DNA from: a virus
DNA: 64,000 nt
Strand: one strand, 5' to 3'
Virus record (IMG/VR): IMGVR_UViG_3300031873_000003
Location: 29,791 to 93,790 of that record
Part shown: in pieces, positions 42,901-52,343 of the stretch
Position numbering within the stretch: the stretch's first letter is position 1
Layout of the letters: each line of letters opens with the position of its first letter
Made by a program: the position numbers and the translations under genes
Notes under the pieces: model-generated
Database searches by the model: none
What the model saw: the letters and a program-made list of their open reading frames with translations, nothing else
Told to the model about the DNA's origin: nothing

Positions 42901-43008
42901 ATCGAAAGTTTAGGAGGAAATCCCCAAGAGAAGCAGGGCAATGTTCAAGAAACTCCGATAGAGAAAATATGGAAAAAGAACCCTGATGGAGTTTGGGTAC
43001 AGGAGTAA
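39979..43008 (+). CDS. Internal virion-type protein, 1009 aa
   Basis: I use ATG 39979, which follows AGGAGGAGAAAA. The first ~300 residues are Pro/Gln-rich and disordered. Two copies of a 55-base DNA repeat (40923-40977 and 41124-41178) encode DPNGMREATYQGSRTL. The C-terminal ~250 residues (YDPSFSEREFDVRKKLRIDF, SLNTAVYHI, then VAGELANVF) match a domain common in large ejected virion proteins of short-tailed phages. It probably enters the cell with the DNA. Confidence 0.65.
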   Translation: MELSNDWHKRTNKRLFDILGDILKDSQPPRPTLPPKPGLPQRSGVPSRPSHGYAIAEKAPEIVTAPGAYFPAKKGEVIPLVPRQAGGNVDPNLFQNKMTFEGMGSMDDAQSRRIQSITQDIERNRNIPTPPPPVAPVTPPPPVSQPVASPPVTPQAAPAQPLTWYQQRTQANLPENKPLNSYSPQQFVMQAPKQFKYKSGGSGFESDQRAAYDKQNKPYFDMINRIGQPQADTPLIPRQAGGGVDPSIPEGELNRLKALAAQQNRQNVAPSVPEPTEADRFLQRPTPTTENTALPKEALSSHYPAPRGRRWYIEARDPNGMREATYQGSRTLPTPTTENTALPRIDVTELERRVKALPQGATGNWGETGEQEMLSSHAPMEVRDPNGMREATYQGSRTLPAPTTASSEKIFDRGTGIEDWSIKKEVLPSGKTQYTIPGTQGTATVSPEEGKPPPGKPLGGYAPKIEGGTLSVIPTRETGASDTGQPAASRKAWDFPEYYDKISADRAKWTAPGYYEKALAERRAQPGGENVIGITPGYEQAERERYLAENPEAREKKYREAMVEQAREANKPMMDAYMKMIEQNQNIINGNYGNVMMSKRAKREARNAAIGNVAHLQDGLAQLMSGNTGMASGMYGADSRVEASEARGARGAGRNEWVDWGHGQKMNTRTGQVAGIPVKPDEKSPTELGLIQEASKVGPDGKPTEGAKEAQRVLDKQKQHKIDIASRGIIPMIGDIGRAVPGEKNEKALEGLDQGAQEMVRKIVNYDWKLPSGNVLREPYWQNILSRAASYDPSFSEREFDVRKKLRIDFTSGNASKNIRSLNTAVYHINTLKRAAKDLNNAPVQLWNKIANASLNAVGDPRVVAFNNAATAVAGELANVFKNTTGTDQEIKAWRENQNSSQSPKQINAGIDTVIELLGGRVGSVRSQYETGMGKPKDFRFFSPESRKILEGIGIDVNTLDPVGGTSMGGNKPAIESLGGNPQEKQGNVQETPIEKIWKKNPDGVWVQE

Positions 43009-43011
43009 ATT

Positions 43012-44754
43012 ATGGCAACTCAATATGTTGAAGATCCCGAAACAAAGCAGAGGATACCTTTTCAATGGGATAACCCTAATCCCCCTACGTCTGTAGACAT
43101 TGAGTCTCTATTGAGTGCGACGAAGGGGAATCAACCCAAACCAGAAAGTCCATTTCCCTCGATCCCTCAAGTACCAAATAAATCCATTAGCGGATTTATC
43201 GGTAACGTAGGAACGAATGTTGCCGATATTGCAAAAGGTGTTGCTACGGCAGTTACCCATCCGATCCAAACAGTCAAGAACGTGGCTTCGGGCGCAAGTG
43301 ACATCATGTATGGAGCAGCCGAAAAAATCGCAGGGGCTCCTCCTGGGTCAGAAGAACAAGCAATGTTTGAACAGGTCTCAAAGCCATTTGTTGATGCCTA
43401 TAAAAATCCATCCAAAATACCAGGGATGGTTTTTGATTACCTTTACGAGAAGCCGGTAGATGCTGCAATGTTAGTTTCTGGGGGAGCTGGCTTGGTTGGG
43501 AAGGCCGCAAAAATGGGGGGGTTAGCTAAGACAGCAAGGGTGTTGGAAACAACGGCAAAAGTTACCGATCCTCTATTTCTTCCCACAAAGGTTGTAAAAC
43601 CAGTAATTGGTGCAGTTGGTAAGGTGGCGAAGGAAACTACTGGAGCACTTACCGGAGGAGGCCCGGGATTTATTGAGGAGATGAAACTGGGGGGTGCTGC
43701 AGCGGATAAAGTAATGAGAGGGAATGTGACAGGAGAACAGGTCGTAAAACATGCGAAGGATGCTTTTAAGTCAATGTACAATATGATGCGTGACGAATAT
43801 TTAGTAAAATTAGATAAAATAAGAGTAAATCCTAAAGCATTAAAAAGTGTGCAAGATGATTTAGTAAATACCCTAAAGACAATAAGTGATGATGATCATT
43901 TTGGTGTGGGTGTGTCTATTCATCCAGTAACCGGAGAACCGATTATTAATTTCAGAACAGGTGCGAGTCCATACGGTGGGACGGGAAGTACAATTACGGA
44001 ACATCAACGTGCGGTTCGTAACGCAATCAAAGACGTAATCCAGTGGCAAGACAATAGTGCAAAGGGGTTAGATGTCCTTAAAAAGAGGTTAGGTGATTTT
44101 GTCGATCAGACCGGACAAAGAACTCCAGCAAGAAGTTTTATTACCCAATTAAGAAATAATCTCAGTGATGGATTAAAAAATGCCATACCAGAATACGAAG
44201 CCATGACAAAGCCTTATCATGATTCCATAAATTTGCTTAAAGATATTGAAAGTAACCTTATGATCAGAAAAGAGGGGATGAGTGGTCGTATAACGGCAGA
44301 CCAAACACTGAGAAGGTTGTCGTCTTCTCTTCGAGAAGGCTTTGAAATGAGGAAAACTTTATTGAGGACATTGGGAAATAAATCTGGAATGGATATACCC
44401 GGTGAAGTAGCTGGCTATATTGCTACTCAATGGATACCAAGAGGAATAATTGGAAAAGGTTTAGCTGCTGGCAATATTTATGCGCTTCACTTTTTGAACC
44501 CGAAGTTATGGCCTATATTAGCCGCAAGTTCTCCGAGGATTGTTGGGGAATTTCTAAGCGCATATGGGAAAGCAAGGAAACTGGCTGAACCTGTTACGAA
44601 GGTAATTTCGAAGGTGGCCAAAAATGCAACGAAACCTGAAGTTTTAGCTCCCGTAAGCCTTGCCGGAAGGATAAGGCCACCGGCAACCCACTACGAAGGA
44701 GAACCAATGAAACCAGAGACACCAATTGACCCGTGGAACTACGAAGGAGACTAA
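43012..44754 (+). CDS. Putative internal virion protein with hydrophobic helices, 580 aa
   Basis: Starts three bases after the previous stop. Hydrophobic Gly/Ala-rich stretches lie near residues 60-90, 140-175 and 480-510 (AAMLVSGGAGLVGKAAKMGG; RGIIGKGLAAGNIYALHFLN). These could insert into membranes during DNA ejection, as in internal core proteins. The last ~30 residues are Pro-rich. No catalytic motif is seen. Confidence 0.55.
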   Translation: MATQYVEDPETKQRIPFQWDNPNPPTSVDIESLLSATKGNQPKPESPFPSIPQVPNKSISGFIGNVGTNVADIAKGVATAVTHPIQTVKNVASGASDIMYGAAEKIAGAPPGSEEQAMFEQVSKPFVDAYKNPSKIPGMVFDYLYEKPVDAAMLVSGGAGLVGKAAKMGGLAKTARVLETTAKVTDPLFLPTKVVKPVIGAVGKVAKETTGALTGGGPGFIEEMKLGGAAADKVMRGNVTGEQVVKHAKDAFKSMYNMMRDEYLVKLDKIRVNPKALKSVQDDLVNTLKTISDDDHFGVGVSIHPVTGEPIINFRTGASPYGGTGSTITEHQRAVRNAIKDVIQWQDNSAKGLDVLKKRLGDFVDQTGQRTPARSFITQLRNNLSDGLKNAIPEYEAMTKPYHDSINLLKDIESNLMIRKEGMSGRITADQTLRRLSSSLREGFEMRKTLLRTLGNKSGMDIPGEVAGYIATQWIPRGIIGKGLAAGNIYALHFLNPKLWPILAASSPRIVGEFLSAYGKARKLAEPVTKVISKVAKNATKPEVLAPVSLAGRIRPPATHYEGEPMKPETPIDPWNYEGD

Positions 44755-44757
44755 CTG

Positions 44758-47700
44758 ATGGCCTATAATGTTAATCAAGCGTTAAGGGATGGTTTGTCGG
44801 AAGAAGAGATAGCAAAGCACCTTGCCACGACCCGAAATTACAGGTTTGATGATGCAATTAAGGCAGGTTACTCCCACAAAGAGATTATCGACCACCTGGC
44901 TCCCCAAAAACCGATTGGCCAGAAGCCGACAACACCACCTCCACCATCGCTCGACGTTGCTCCGCCACCGCCGGAACCTGTTGTCCAAAAGCCTACCCCA
45001 TTACCACCGGAACCTAATGCGCCCACCGAAGCTCCTACAACAGGGGTTTATCCGGATTATGTCGGAGAACTTTTTGGGAGAAAACCGATCCCTGATGTTG
45101 AACCTATAAAGCAAGACGTTACCCCTTTGGTTGCGCCTCCAGAAAAAACCCCGCAACCTCCAGCGCTGGGGGGGATTTTACCCCCTGGTTTTGGCGGAAT
45201 GGATGTGATGAGGCATAGGCCGGTGGCACGCCCGGTTCAACCATCGGCTGATTTAACGCAAATGCGTCAAGAACCTCCCCCGTCTAATGTGCCGATAGAA
45301 CGTCCATCTCTACCTCCCGCCGAACCTTTTGCACAGGAGGGCGAACCCACGGTAGTTCCAGAACCCGAACGTGCAAGACAACTTGCATTGGCAGAGGAGG
45401 CTAAGGCGACCGCCCCCGTGATCAGTACCCTAAAGGATCAGGCGGCCCTTGAACGACCTCGTGGATGGACAGAGTTAAGTCTGCCAGAAACTCTCGGAAG
45501 GCTTGGGGTTGGTAGTCCATTTGGAGTTAAGCCTACGCCTAAAAAGCCATTAAGCCCAGAAGAATTAGGGGTAAGAGGGGCAAGGGATACCAATATTCTT
45601 GCTATAAGCAAAAACACAGATCTTTCTCCTTCATTTATAGAGCAAAATTATGATGCCATCACAAAAGAGTTGGGTGTCAGAAATATACAAACAACAGGAG
45701 AACTTTTAGGTTCGTTAATGACTGCCGCCATTGGTGTAGGATTGATAGCAACCCCCATTCCTACCATGACGGGCATTGCAACCGTCATGGGAATAAAGGA
45801 GGCTGAAAGCCTTGCTACCCAATTCTTGATGGGTGAAAAGCCTAAACTTCTTGCCGGTAGGGAATTAAAGGAGTATCTTGGCCCCCTGGAAGAACACGAC
45901 CAAACAACGGTAGATGCCTTAGAATTTGTATTGCCTGGTTTGCTTGGCGCTAAGGTAATGAGCACCACCAAGCATAAGTTGAGTGGTGTTCTCAGTAGAA
46001 AAATAATTCATGAAGCATGGGAAAGAGCTTTAAAAACTGAGTATGGGAAGAAACTTCTTGATTATAAGGGAACATACAAGTGGGAACCTGGAGCAGAGGG
46101 CGCACCACCAGAAATTAAAGTTATAGACCCTGCTGGATTCATCAAAAGACCAGATACACCTGTTGGCCCAAAACCCACGGTCGCAGAGGTTGTAGGCAGC
46201 GACATCCCCTCACCAGGGGGTCGTCCTGTTGCATCTAAACCCATCCCCTCATCAGGATACCCTCAACTTGAATCCAGACCCTTCATGCCTCCATCGATGC
46301 AAGGGACGTCACTTCAATCAGGATACCCTCAACTTGAACCCAGACCCTCTCAGGTAGCGAAGGCTCAACCCGAGGTAGTTGGAACAACAATACCGGGGGG
46401 GGGTGTGCCAGTAACGTCTGTTACCCCACAACCTAAACCCCCCATTGTAACGCCTCAGACGATACCCACTGAAGTAGTCTCCCCTCCTGTGGCTCCTCCG
46501 CAACCTATCCCACAGATGATGGGAATAGGTCAAGATATGGAAATTCCGAAGCCGAAGATGATATGGGAAGAAGTTCCCATTGATGATGAGTCCTTATCGT
46601 TACAGGTTCCCCCGACAGCACAACATCTCGAGGAAATGCCGGAAGAATACCCAGATATCAAGGCCGCAGCATTAGAACAGGACGGAAAGGTCTACACAGA
46701 TCATACTCATGTTGGTATCCTGGTGGAAAACAACTTAGACCCAGAAAAGGTAACTCCTGGGTTCGTTACTACGGACGGAAAGTTTATAGAACAATACCCA
46801 GACGATAATCGTGGCCTTCCTTCTGCCCTAACCGAACCCCTGCCTACAGAAGAAGTCTCAAAAGAGGCTATGCCGGTGGAGGAAGCACCCACAGAACAAG
46901 TATATCCACCACCAGAAACCATAACGGCACCACCCGAGGCGTTACTCCTCCCCGAAGAAAAAGTCTTGCCAGAACCACTGCCAGTAGCCGAAACAGGGGT
47001 AGAAAAGCCTCTTGTTCGTGCTATCCCCGACCTGAAGTCCCCGGAAGCGACGTTGGGAGGAAAGCAGATAACATTTAAGGAGAACAAAGAAGGCGGAGGC
47101 AAGATTATATCAGTTGACGGTAAAGACGTTGGCACGGTTATGCTTGGTGAAAAATCTGCCGACAGAATGAAATTAGAATGGATAATGCTGGACAAGGATC
47201 AGCGAGGACAAAAGACTGGGATTAATGTTTTGAATAAAATCTTCTCTGATAACCCAGACATCAATTTCATAGAGGGTGGAGCAATGCCTGGGGATATCGG
47301 ATACTGGAAGAAGATCGGAGCCCATACCGACGGCGAGAGTTTTGCCATAACCAGGCAGCAGGTTTCAAATGCCTTGGAGGCCCCCGACCTGGAGTTGGAT
47401 AAGGAGGTAGCGCAGGGAGGTAAACCAAAAAACATAGACGAAGCCGTCGGGAAAGAGATGGAAGTTTTTGCCACCAACGATTTCTTGTCGTCTATTCGTG
47501 AAGAAATTGCTCAAGGGAAACGTAACGAAGCCATTGGTCGGTGGAGGTCTTCATTTACGAACCATGCAGAAATGATCGCTTCAAACGATATAGTAAGAAA
47601 TGACTACCAGAAATTAGGGGAACTCGTTGACAGTGGTAAACTAACCATAGAACGGGCGATCCAGATGGTTGATGATGCGGTAAACGCCGGTCTTGTTGAT

Positions 47701-50700
47701 GCCAAAAACGGAGAGTATATAAAGAAGAATATTGCCCCCCTGGCGGGAGAGGCCGTAGAAACCCCGAAGCCCGTAGGTGGAAAAATTCCGATTGATGCAG
47801 ACGAGAATGAACTTGTTGATATGGATGGAGTTCCTATGGATGTTAATCCAGATGGAACGATTACCATCTATCACCGTACCTCACCCGAGAAAGCAGAACA
47901 GGTTAGAAAAACTGGTAAGTTTTTATCCCTTGAAAATACAGACGAAACTTTCTTTTCTAACAAACTCGAAGGGCAGGCAGAAGGTTACGGAGATGCTGTT
48001 GTTGCCGTAAAGGTAAAACCTTCCGACGTAAGACTCAATGATGCTTTCCATAATGGCGAAATCCATGTAGCCGTATCTAACAAAAGATTGTCCAAGAAAA
48101 ACATCCTCCCTAACCTCACCCCCCCGGCGGGAGAGGCCAGGGTATCTACAGAAGTACCTGCCAAACCATCCCCCGAACCCCAGAAGGGGGAGGTAGTCCC
48201 CCTCCCCCCAACGTTACCTCCTGGCCATCAGGTGGTTCCCGCAGTTTCCAAAAAAACCAAAAAAGTAACGGTTAATGATAAGGCCAAGGAATTTTATCAA
48301 CCCGGAAATATTGTCTATTCTGGTTACTGGAAAACATACGATAAAGTCTTGCAGATCAAGGGTACACCCGGAGAACCAAATTGGAAAGTTGAGGTTCAGC
48401 AGGTTGACAAAGATGGTAATCCAACCCCTGGGGTAAAACCAAGATGGCATAGCACATTACCGAGCAAGGGAGATAGGGTTGAGAAAGTATTTGAGACAAA
48501 GCCTATTGTTACTCCTCCCGGCCATACCCAAGTCGAGCAGCCAGAGAAGACCGTTGATGTCCAGATACCTGGGTTCAAGGCAGAAGAACCAAAACCTGAA
48601 CCGAAGAAAATTGAACCAGTGGTTGAAGAAGTTCCTGCTATTGCTGAAGGTGAATCCAAACCCCTGAAATGGGCAGACCTCCCCGAAGGAGTCCAGAAGA
48701 ACATCCCAAAGGAACTGACCGATCTCCGAACCGAACCATACTTTGGAACTCAGATTATCAAGGGTGAGAAAAAGCAGACATACGGCGAAGCAATGGGTAC
48801 TCACACCTATGATGCCAAAACGGGTGAAGAACTTTACCAATATGACTTAAACAGGATAGAAGAAAAGGTTGCGGCAGAAAAGCGTTATGAGGCCGATAAA
48901 GCCAAAATAGCTGGACTCCCCGATGTCGAGGGCAAGAAAGTAGAACCCGCCAAAACCGTAGAAGTGAAGACCCAGAAGGACCAGAAGAAGTACCTCATCG
49001 ATGCCATTGACGAGGCGATCAAGCAGGCCCCCGATAAAGAGATAAAACCTGCCTTGTTGAAGATTCCCGATACAGACAAGCCCATTATGGAGAAAACCCC
49101 CCATGTCATTATTGAAGTGCCCGGAGATGGGATATTCAGGGTAATCAACTCCAAGCAGGCATTGCAGGGGTTTAAGAAGGTAGCAGAAGAAAGATTTCCC
49201 GGAACCAAGGCGGATATTCTTCCCCCAAGTTTAAAGAAACCCTCAATGCCGAGCGAAAAGCCTACCGGGCGCCGGATATCTCCGAAGCAAGGGTCGGCTT
49301 ATGAGTATATTACAGAATATAGCCCGAAGAGGGTAAGCGAGGCCGATTATGCCACCGATCAAAGCGCACTGGTTGGAGAAGGATGGTTTAGTAATGGCCA
49401 GTATATGGTTAAAGGAGAACCTCCTACTGGGTATGGTAAGAAAGCCACAAACAAAAAGATGACAGAATTAACCAAGAAACACATCAAACAAGTTACTCCA
49501 TCCTTAAAAGGTATGTCCCCAGCAACCCATGTGGCCGAGTTCCATGTGATGGATTCCAGTATAAATTCAGGACTTGCGGTTAATGATAAAGGATTTTCCT
49601 ACTTTAACCCAGCCCTAATGGATGTGGTCAGGAAGTATTACCCGGATTCGACACTTTACATCGCTGACGAGCAAACTCCAATGGCTTTCGTGAAGGACAA
49701 GAAAGTTGTGGCAGTTCTTATGCCGATGCGAGGGGGTCCTACGGGAGAACTTATAGACAAGTATTTTGCAGACCAAGGGATTAAGGTTCCGTGGGAGAAA
49801 GAGGTGGTGAAGGAAGAAGTTAAGACCGAGGCACCTACTAAAACTAAAGAACCATGGGAAACGGCTCTGGAAAGATTATCGAATTTGAAACATACGGAAA
49901 TTAGCGATAGTGCCTATCATGGATCATCAAAAGAAATAGCAAGGGTACTTGTTGATTCAGGAATACCCTTGGATAAAATTGCAGAACATCTCAATACTCT
50001 TGAGGTTGCGAGAAAAGAACATGCCATTAATCCAAAATTGGTAAAAACAGATTACACTGTAAATGACATTGAGAACTTTATCAAAGAATATCAGAAGACT
50101 CCCGACTACGACGCCTTGTTTAAGCGTTTCAAGAACCAGACCTCAAACCAAGCCATAGACTATTTCGAAGTGGAAGGCCACAAAATTTTCAAGGTTGAAG
50201 AGGTTGAATTGCCCAAGGGACTGGGTGGAACCGGACTTGGATTTACAAACGATGCAGAAGGCAATATTTATTTGAGGAAGGATCTGAGCAGGCAAGGGTT
50301 TGAGAAGGCTCTCGATCATGAGTTGAGGCATCATAAAGAAAAGGGTTGGGAAGAAACAGTCAATCTGGCCGATATGATCGAGGCCCCCGAGACGAAAGTT
50401 GGGGTTCCCGAGAAATCCTACACTCTTGATAATCCCCCAAAACTCAACGAAAAGGTAATTTGGAGAGACCGAGAGGGAGTTGTTGATTCTGCTCCAAGTT
50501 ACGCCCAGGGAACGATACGAATTTTGGACCCAATACAGGGTAGAACTACGGTAAATATTTCAGACCTTAGACCGGCTTCTTCCGAGACTAAACCCATATC
50601 AGAACCCTCCCCGGAGTCCATCGAAGGGAAGAAACCCTGGGGGATGACCGCTGATGAATATGTGGTACAAAAGAATATTCCTGAATCAGCAGAGATTTTC

Positions 50701-51366
50701 TATAAAACTGCACAAAGTAGGAAAGCACTTAAAGAACATGAACAAACCGTTAAGCAAGCCCTCCTCTCCGGCGACCTGACCCCAGCCGAATATTCCAGAC
50801 TTCACGAGAAGGACTACGGGAAGTTGGAGGAGTTTACCCCGGGGTTTGAAAAGCAAGTTGAGGAAGCACCGAAAAAAATCAATGCCAAAACGCTGACAGA
50901 AGAGATCAAGTCAGAGCCAGATTATGTTTACCACGCAACCAACGAAGAAAGACTGTCTGAAATAGCGGATACTGGAAAATTACGAACACACAAACCAGGC
51001 GAATTTACCGATCAGAATGTATGGCCTGATGGTTCTACAAAAAAACGTGCTTATTTCAGTGATAAGGCCGATATCGTTTGGCAGTTTGCACCAGAGGAAG
51101 GTAGACCAGTTGTAATTAGGACAAAGGGTAAAGGATTATTGAAAGAATCTACCGGAGATGTTTATAGTAACAAACCAATCTCTGTGGACACATTAGAATA
51201 TCTTGGAGAGGATGATAATTGGCATCCAGTCTCAGGTTTAAAAACATCATTGTCCCAAGTGGTGGAAGAGTTTGCGCCAGAACTGCAATCAATTGCGAAA
51301 GGGGAAGGGGAGAAAAAGAAGGATGGTTCACGACCATCGTACCTACCCCCAGGTTTCGGTGGATGA
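44758..51366 (+). CDS. Giant polyvalent protein: ART-like, GNAT-like and metallopeptidase-like segments, 2202 aa
   Basis: The N-terminus has paired short helices (ALRDGLSEEEIAKHLA; AIKAGYSHKEIIDHLA), followed by long Pro-rich linkers and a hydrophobic stretch near residues 320-350. Near 765-865 is a GNAT-like segment (LEWIMLDKDQRGQKTG). Near 1033-1110 is an ADP-ribosyltransferase-like segment (ITIYHRTSPEKAEQV, then ETFFSNK). Near 1597-1650 is a segment found in phage polyvalent proteins (NDKGFSYFNPALMDVV). Near 1852 is an HExxH-like ALDHELRHH, possibly a metallopeptidase. Near 2056-2130 is a second ART-like segment (YVYHATNEERL, RAYFSDK). Such proteins are thought to be ejected into the host. 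Activities are inferred. Confidence 0.65.
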   Translation: MAYNVNQALRDGLSEEEIAKHLATTRNYRFDDAIKAGYSHKEIIDHLAPQKPIGQKPTTPPPPSLDVAPPPPEPVVQKPTPLPPEPNAPTEAPTTGVYPDYVGELFGRKPIPDVEPIKQDVTPLVAPPEKTPQPPALGGILPPGFGGMDVMRHRPVARPVQPSADLTQMRQEPPPSNVPIERPSLPPAEPFAQEGEPTVVPEPERARQLALAEEAKATAPVISTLKDQAALERPRGWTELSLPETLGRLGVGSPFGVKPTPKKPLSPEELGVRGARDTNILAISKNTDLSPSFIEQNYDAITKELGVRNIQTTGELLGSLMTAAIGVGLIATPIPTMTGIATVMGIKEAESLATQFLMGEKPKLLAGRELKEYLGPLEEHDQTTVDALEFVLPGLLGAKVMSTTKHKLSGVLSRKIIHEAWERALKTEYGKKLLDYKGTYKWEPGAEGAPPEIKVIDPAGFIKRPDTPVGPKPTVAEVVGSDIPSPGGRPVASKPIPSSGYPQLESRPFMPPSMQGTSLQSGYPQLEPRPSQVAKAQPEVVGTTIPGGGVPVTSVTPQPKPPIVTPQTIPTEVVSPPVAPPQPIPQMMGIGQDMEIPKPKMIWEEVPIDDESLSLQVPPTAQHLEEMPEEYPDIKAAALEQDGKVYTDHTHVGILVENNLDPEKVTPGFVTTDGKFIEQYPDDNRGLPSALTEPLPTEEVSKEAMPVEEAPTEQVYPPPETITAPPEALLLPEEKVLPEPLPVAETGVEKPLVRAIPDLKSPEATLGGKQITFKENKEGGGKIISVDGKDVGTVMLGEKSADRMKLEWIMLDKDQRGQKTGINVLNKIFSDNPDINFIEGGAMPGDIGYWKKIGAHTDGESFAITRQQVSNALEAPDLELDKEVAQGGKPKNIDEAVGKEMEVFATNDFLSSIREEIAQGKRNEAIGRWRSSFTNHAEMIASNDIVRNDYQKLGELVDSGKLTIERAIQMVDDAVNAGLVDAKNGEYIKKNIAPLAGEAVETPKPVGGKIPIDADENELVDMDGVPMDVNPDGTITIYHRTSPEKAEQVRKTGKFLSLENTDETFFSNKLEGQAEGYGDAVVAVKVKPSDVRLNDAFHNGEIHVAVSNKRLSKKNILPNLTPPAGEARVSTEVPAKPSPEPQKGEVVPLPPTLPPGHQVVPAVSKKTKKVTVNDKAKEFYQPGNIVYSGYWKTYDKVLQIKGTPGEPNWKVEVQQVDKDGNPTPGVKPRWHSTLPSKGDRVEKVFETKPIVTPPGHTQVEQPEKTVDVQIPGFKAEEPKPEPKKIEPVVEEVPAIAEGESKPLKWADLPEGVQKNIPKELTDLRTEPYFGTQIIKGEKKQTYGEAMGTHTYDAKTGEELYQYDLNRIEEKVAAEKRYEADKAKIAGLPDVEGKKVEPAKTVEVKTQKDQKKYLIDAIDEAIKQAPDKEIKPALLKIPDTDKPIMEKTPHVIIEVPGDGIFRVINSKQALQGFKKVAEERFPGTKADILPPSLKKPSMPSEKPTGRRISPKQGSAYEYITEYSPKRVSEADYATDQSALVGEGWFSNGQYMVKGEPPTGYGKKATNKKMTELTKKHIKQVTPSLKGMSPATHVAEFHVMDSSINSGLAVNDKGFSYFNPALMDVVRKYYPDSTLYIADEQTPMAFVKDKKVVAVLMPMRGGPTGELIDKYFADQGIKVPWEKEVVKEEVKTEAPTKTKEPWETALERLSNLKHTEISDSAYHGSSKEIARVLVDSGIPLDKIAEHLNTLEVARKEHAINPKLVKTDYTVNDIENFIKEYQKTPDYDALFKRFKNQTSNQAIDYFEVEGHKIFKVEEVELPKGLGGTGLGFTNDAEGNIYLRKDLSRQGFEKALDHELRHHKEKGWEETVNLADMIEAPETKVGVPEKSYTLDNPPKLNEKVIWRDREGVVDSAPSYAQGTIRILDPIQGRTTVNISDLRPASSETKPISEPSPESIEGKKPWGMTADEYVVQKNIPESAEIFYKTAQSRKALKEHEQTVKQALLSGDLTPAEYSRLHEKDYGKLEEFTPGFEKQVEEAPKKINAKTLTEEIKSEPDYVYHATNEERLSEIADTGKLRTHKPGEFTDQNVWPDGSTKKRAYFSDKADIVWQFAPEEGRPVVIRTKGKGLLKESTGDVYSNKPISVDTLEYLGEDDNWHPVSGLKTSLSQVVEEFAPELQSIAKGEGEKKKDGSRPSYLPPGFGG

Positions 51367-51378
51367 AAGAAGGGAGCG

Positions 51379-51596
51379 CTGTCAACTACCGCCAGCTAAA
51401 GCAGGCGGCTTGTAATTCCAAATTTCGTGCCACAACACGCCTTGCGGAATGGACTACAATTCGGTTATTGACTGAACCGACATCTTTATTGTGGTTAAAT
51501 ATATTATAGCTAACGTTGGCTATAAAGTCAATAGAATTTTTTAAGAAAGGAGAGCAGGCGATTCCTCTGTCAGCTAAAGCAGACAGTATCCTCGCC
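51379..51596 (+). mobile_element. Mini-element C: IscB-type ends without iscB
   Basis: The left end GTCAACTACCGCC, loop GCTAAAG, GGCGGCTTGTA (51379-51412) matches the left end of the IscB element at 57.86 kb (GTCAACTACCCCTTGG then GGGGCTTGTA). The right end GGCGATTCCTCTGTCAGCTA to GTATCCTCGCC (51557-51595) is a typical IS605-family right end. A TCGGTT/AACCGA hairpin lies between. About 215 bp with no nuclease gene: a mini-derivative that may still encode an omega-RNA-like transcript. Its right end runs in frame into the next gene. Confidence 0.55.
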
Positions 51597-51893
51597 CAAT
51601 ACAATATGAAGAAAGATATTATCCAAACTTTTATCGCTATTTGTGCTATAGTTGGAATTGTCCTGGGAGCTATCACCTATTTTGCCACAGCAGAGGATGT
51701 TAAGCTTATAGAAAAGCGTTTAGATTTGAAAATCCTTTGGGATCGTTACCAAATCAAACAGCAACGCATAGACCTCATTAAGGATCGGTTTGAGGGCAGG
51801 AAGATGGATAAGACTATAGCAGAAGAAATCAAAAACCTGGAGAAAGAAAAGGTTAGCATCGACCAGGAAATCAAAAACATAGAGAAAAAATAA
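51516..51893 (+). CDS. Small membrane protein with coiled-coil tail, 125 aa, N-terminus from mini-element C
   Basis: The first ~30 residues are encoded by mini-element C; the native start was probably ATG 51606 (MKKDIIQTFIAICAIVGIVL). One transmembrane helix (residues ~36-55 of the long form) is followed by a charged coiled coil (EKRLDLKI to EKEKVSIDQEIKNIEKK). No good ribosome site lies before ATG 51606, perhaps displaced by the element; GGAGAGCAGGCG lies in frame 55 bases upstream. A spanin- or holin-associated role is possible from shape and position. Confidence 0.55.
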   Translation: MAIKSIEFFKKGEQAIPLSAKADSILAQYNMKKDIIQTFIAICAIVGIVLGAITYFATAEDVKLIEKRLDLKILWDRYQIKQQRIDLIKDRFEGRKMDKTIAEEIKNLEKEKVSIDQEIKNIEKK

Positions 51894-51912
51894 TTGGCAC
51901 AAGGAGTCTCTA

Positions 51913-52308
51913 ATGGGAACCGCAGAACATGCAGGCATTTACGTTAATCTGTTTATTGCTATTGGTTGTGCAATATGGGTTTTACTTTCAGCCCTAATTG
52001 TTTATATTTGGCAAGCTCAAAAGACCCAATACAAAGAGGCATTAGATGTTGTTTTGTTACGAGTTACAGCATTGGAGCGAACTGGAACCATAGCCATCGC
52101 TAAATTAGCTGAAAATCCGATAATGAGTATAGAGTCTCATACATCAATTTGCACTAAAAATACTAATGACGTGACCACACATTTCGCTTATAGTCTGGAT
52201 GGTGCGATGAAGCTATTGACTCAGCGAATTGATTTAGTTGAAGTGAATATTGGATTAAAAATTGAAAGAGCTATTCTACAATCTTTCAGGAATGGAAAAA
52301 CAGTTTGA
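51913..52308 (+). CDS. Membrane-anchored hypothetical protein, 131 aa
   Basis: Start after AAGGAGTCTCTA. One N-terminal transmembrane helix (YVNLFIAIGCAIWVLLSALI) is followed by a cytoplasmic or periplasmic helical region. It belongs to the run of small membrane genes before the lysis enzymes. No family is recognised. Confidence 0.6.
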   Translation: MGTAEHAGIYVNLFIAIGCAIWVLLSALIVYIWQAQKTQYKEALDVVLLRVTALERTGTIAIAKLAENPIMSIESHTSICTKNTNDVTTHFAYSLDGAMKLLTQRIDLVEVNIGLKIERAILQSFRNGKTV

Positions 52309-52343
52309 AAATCCGTTAGAAACAAAAAGAACTGGAGGGCACG

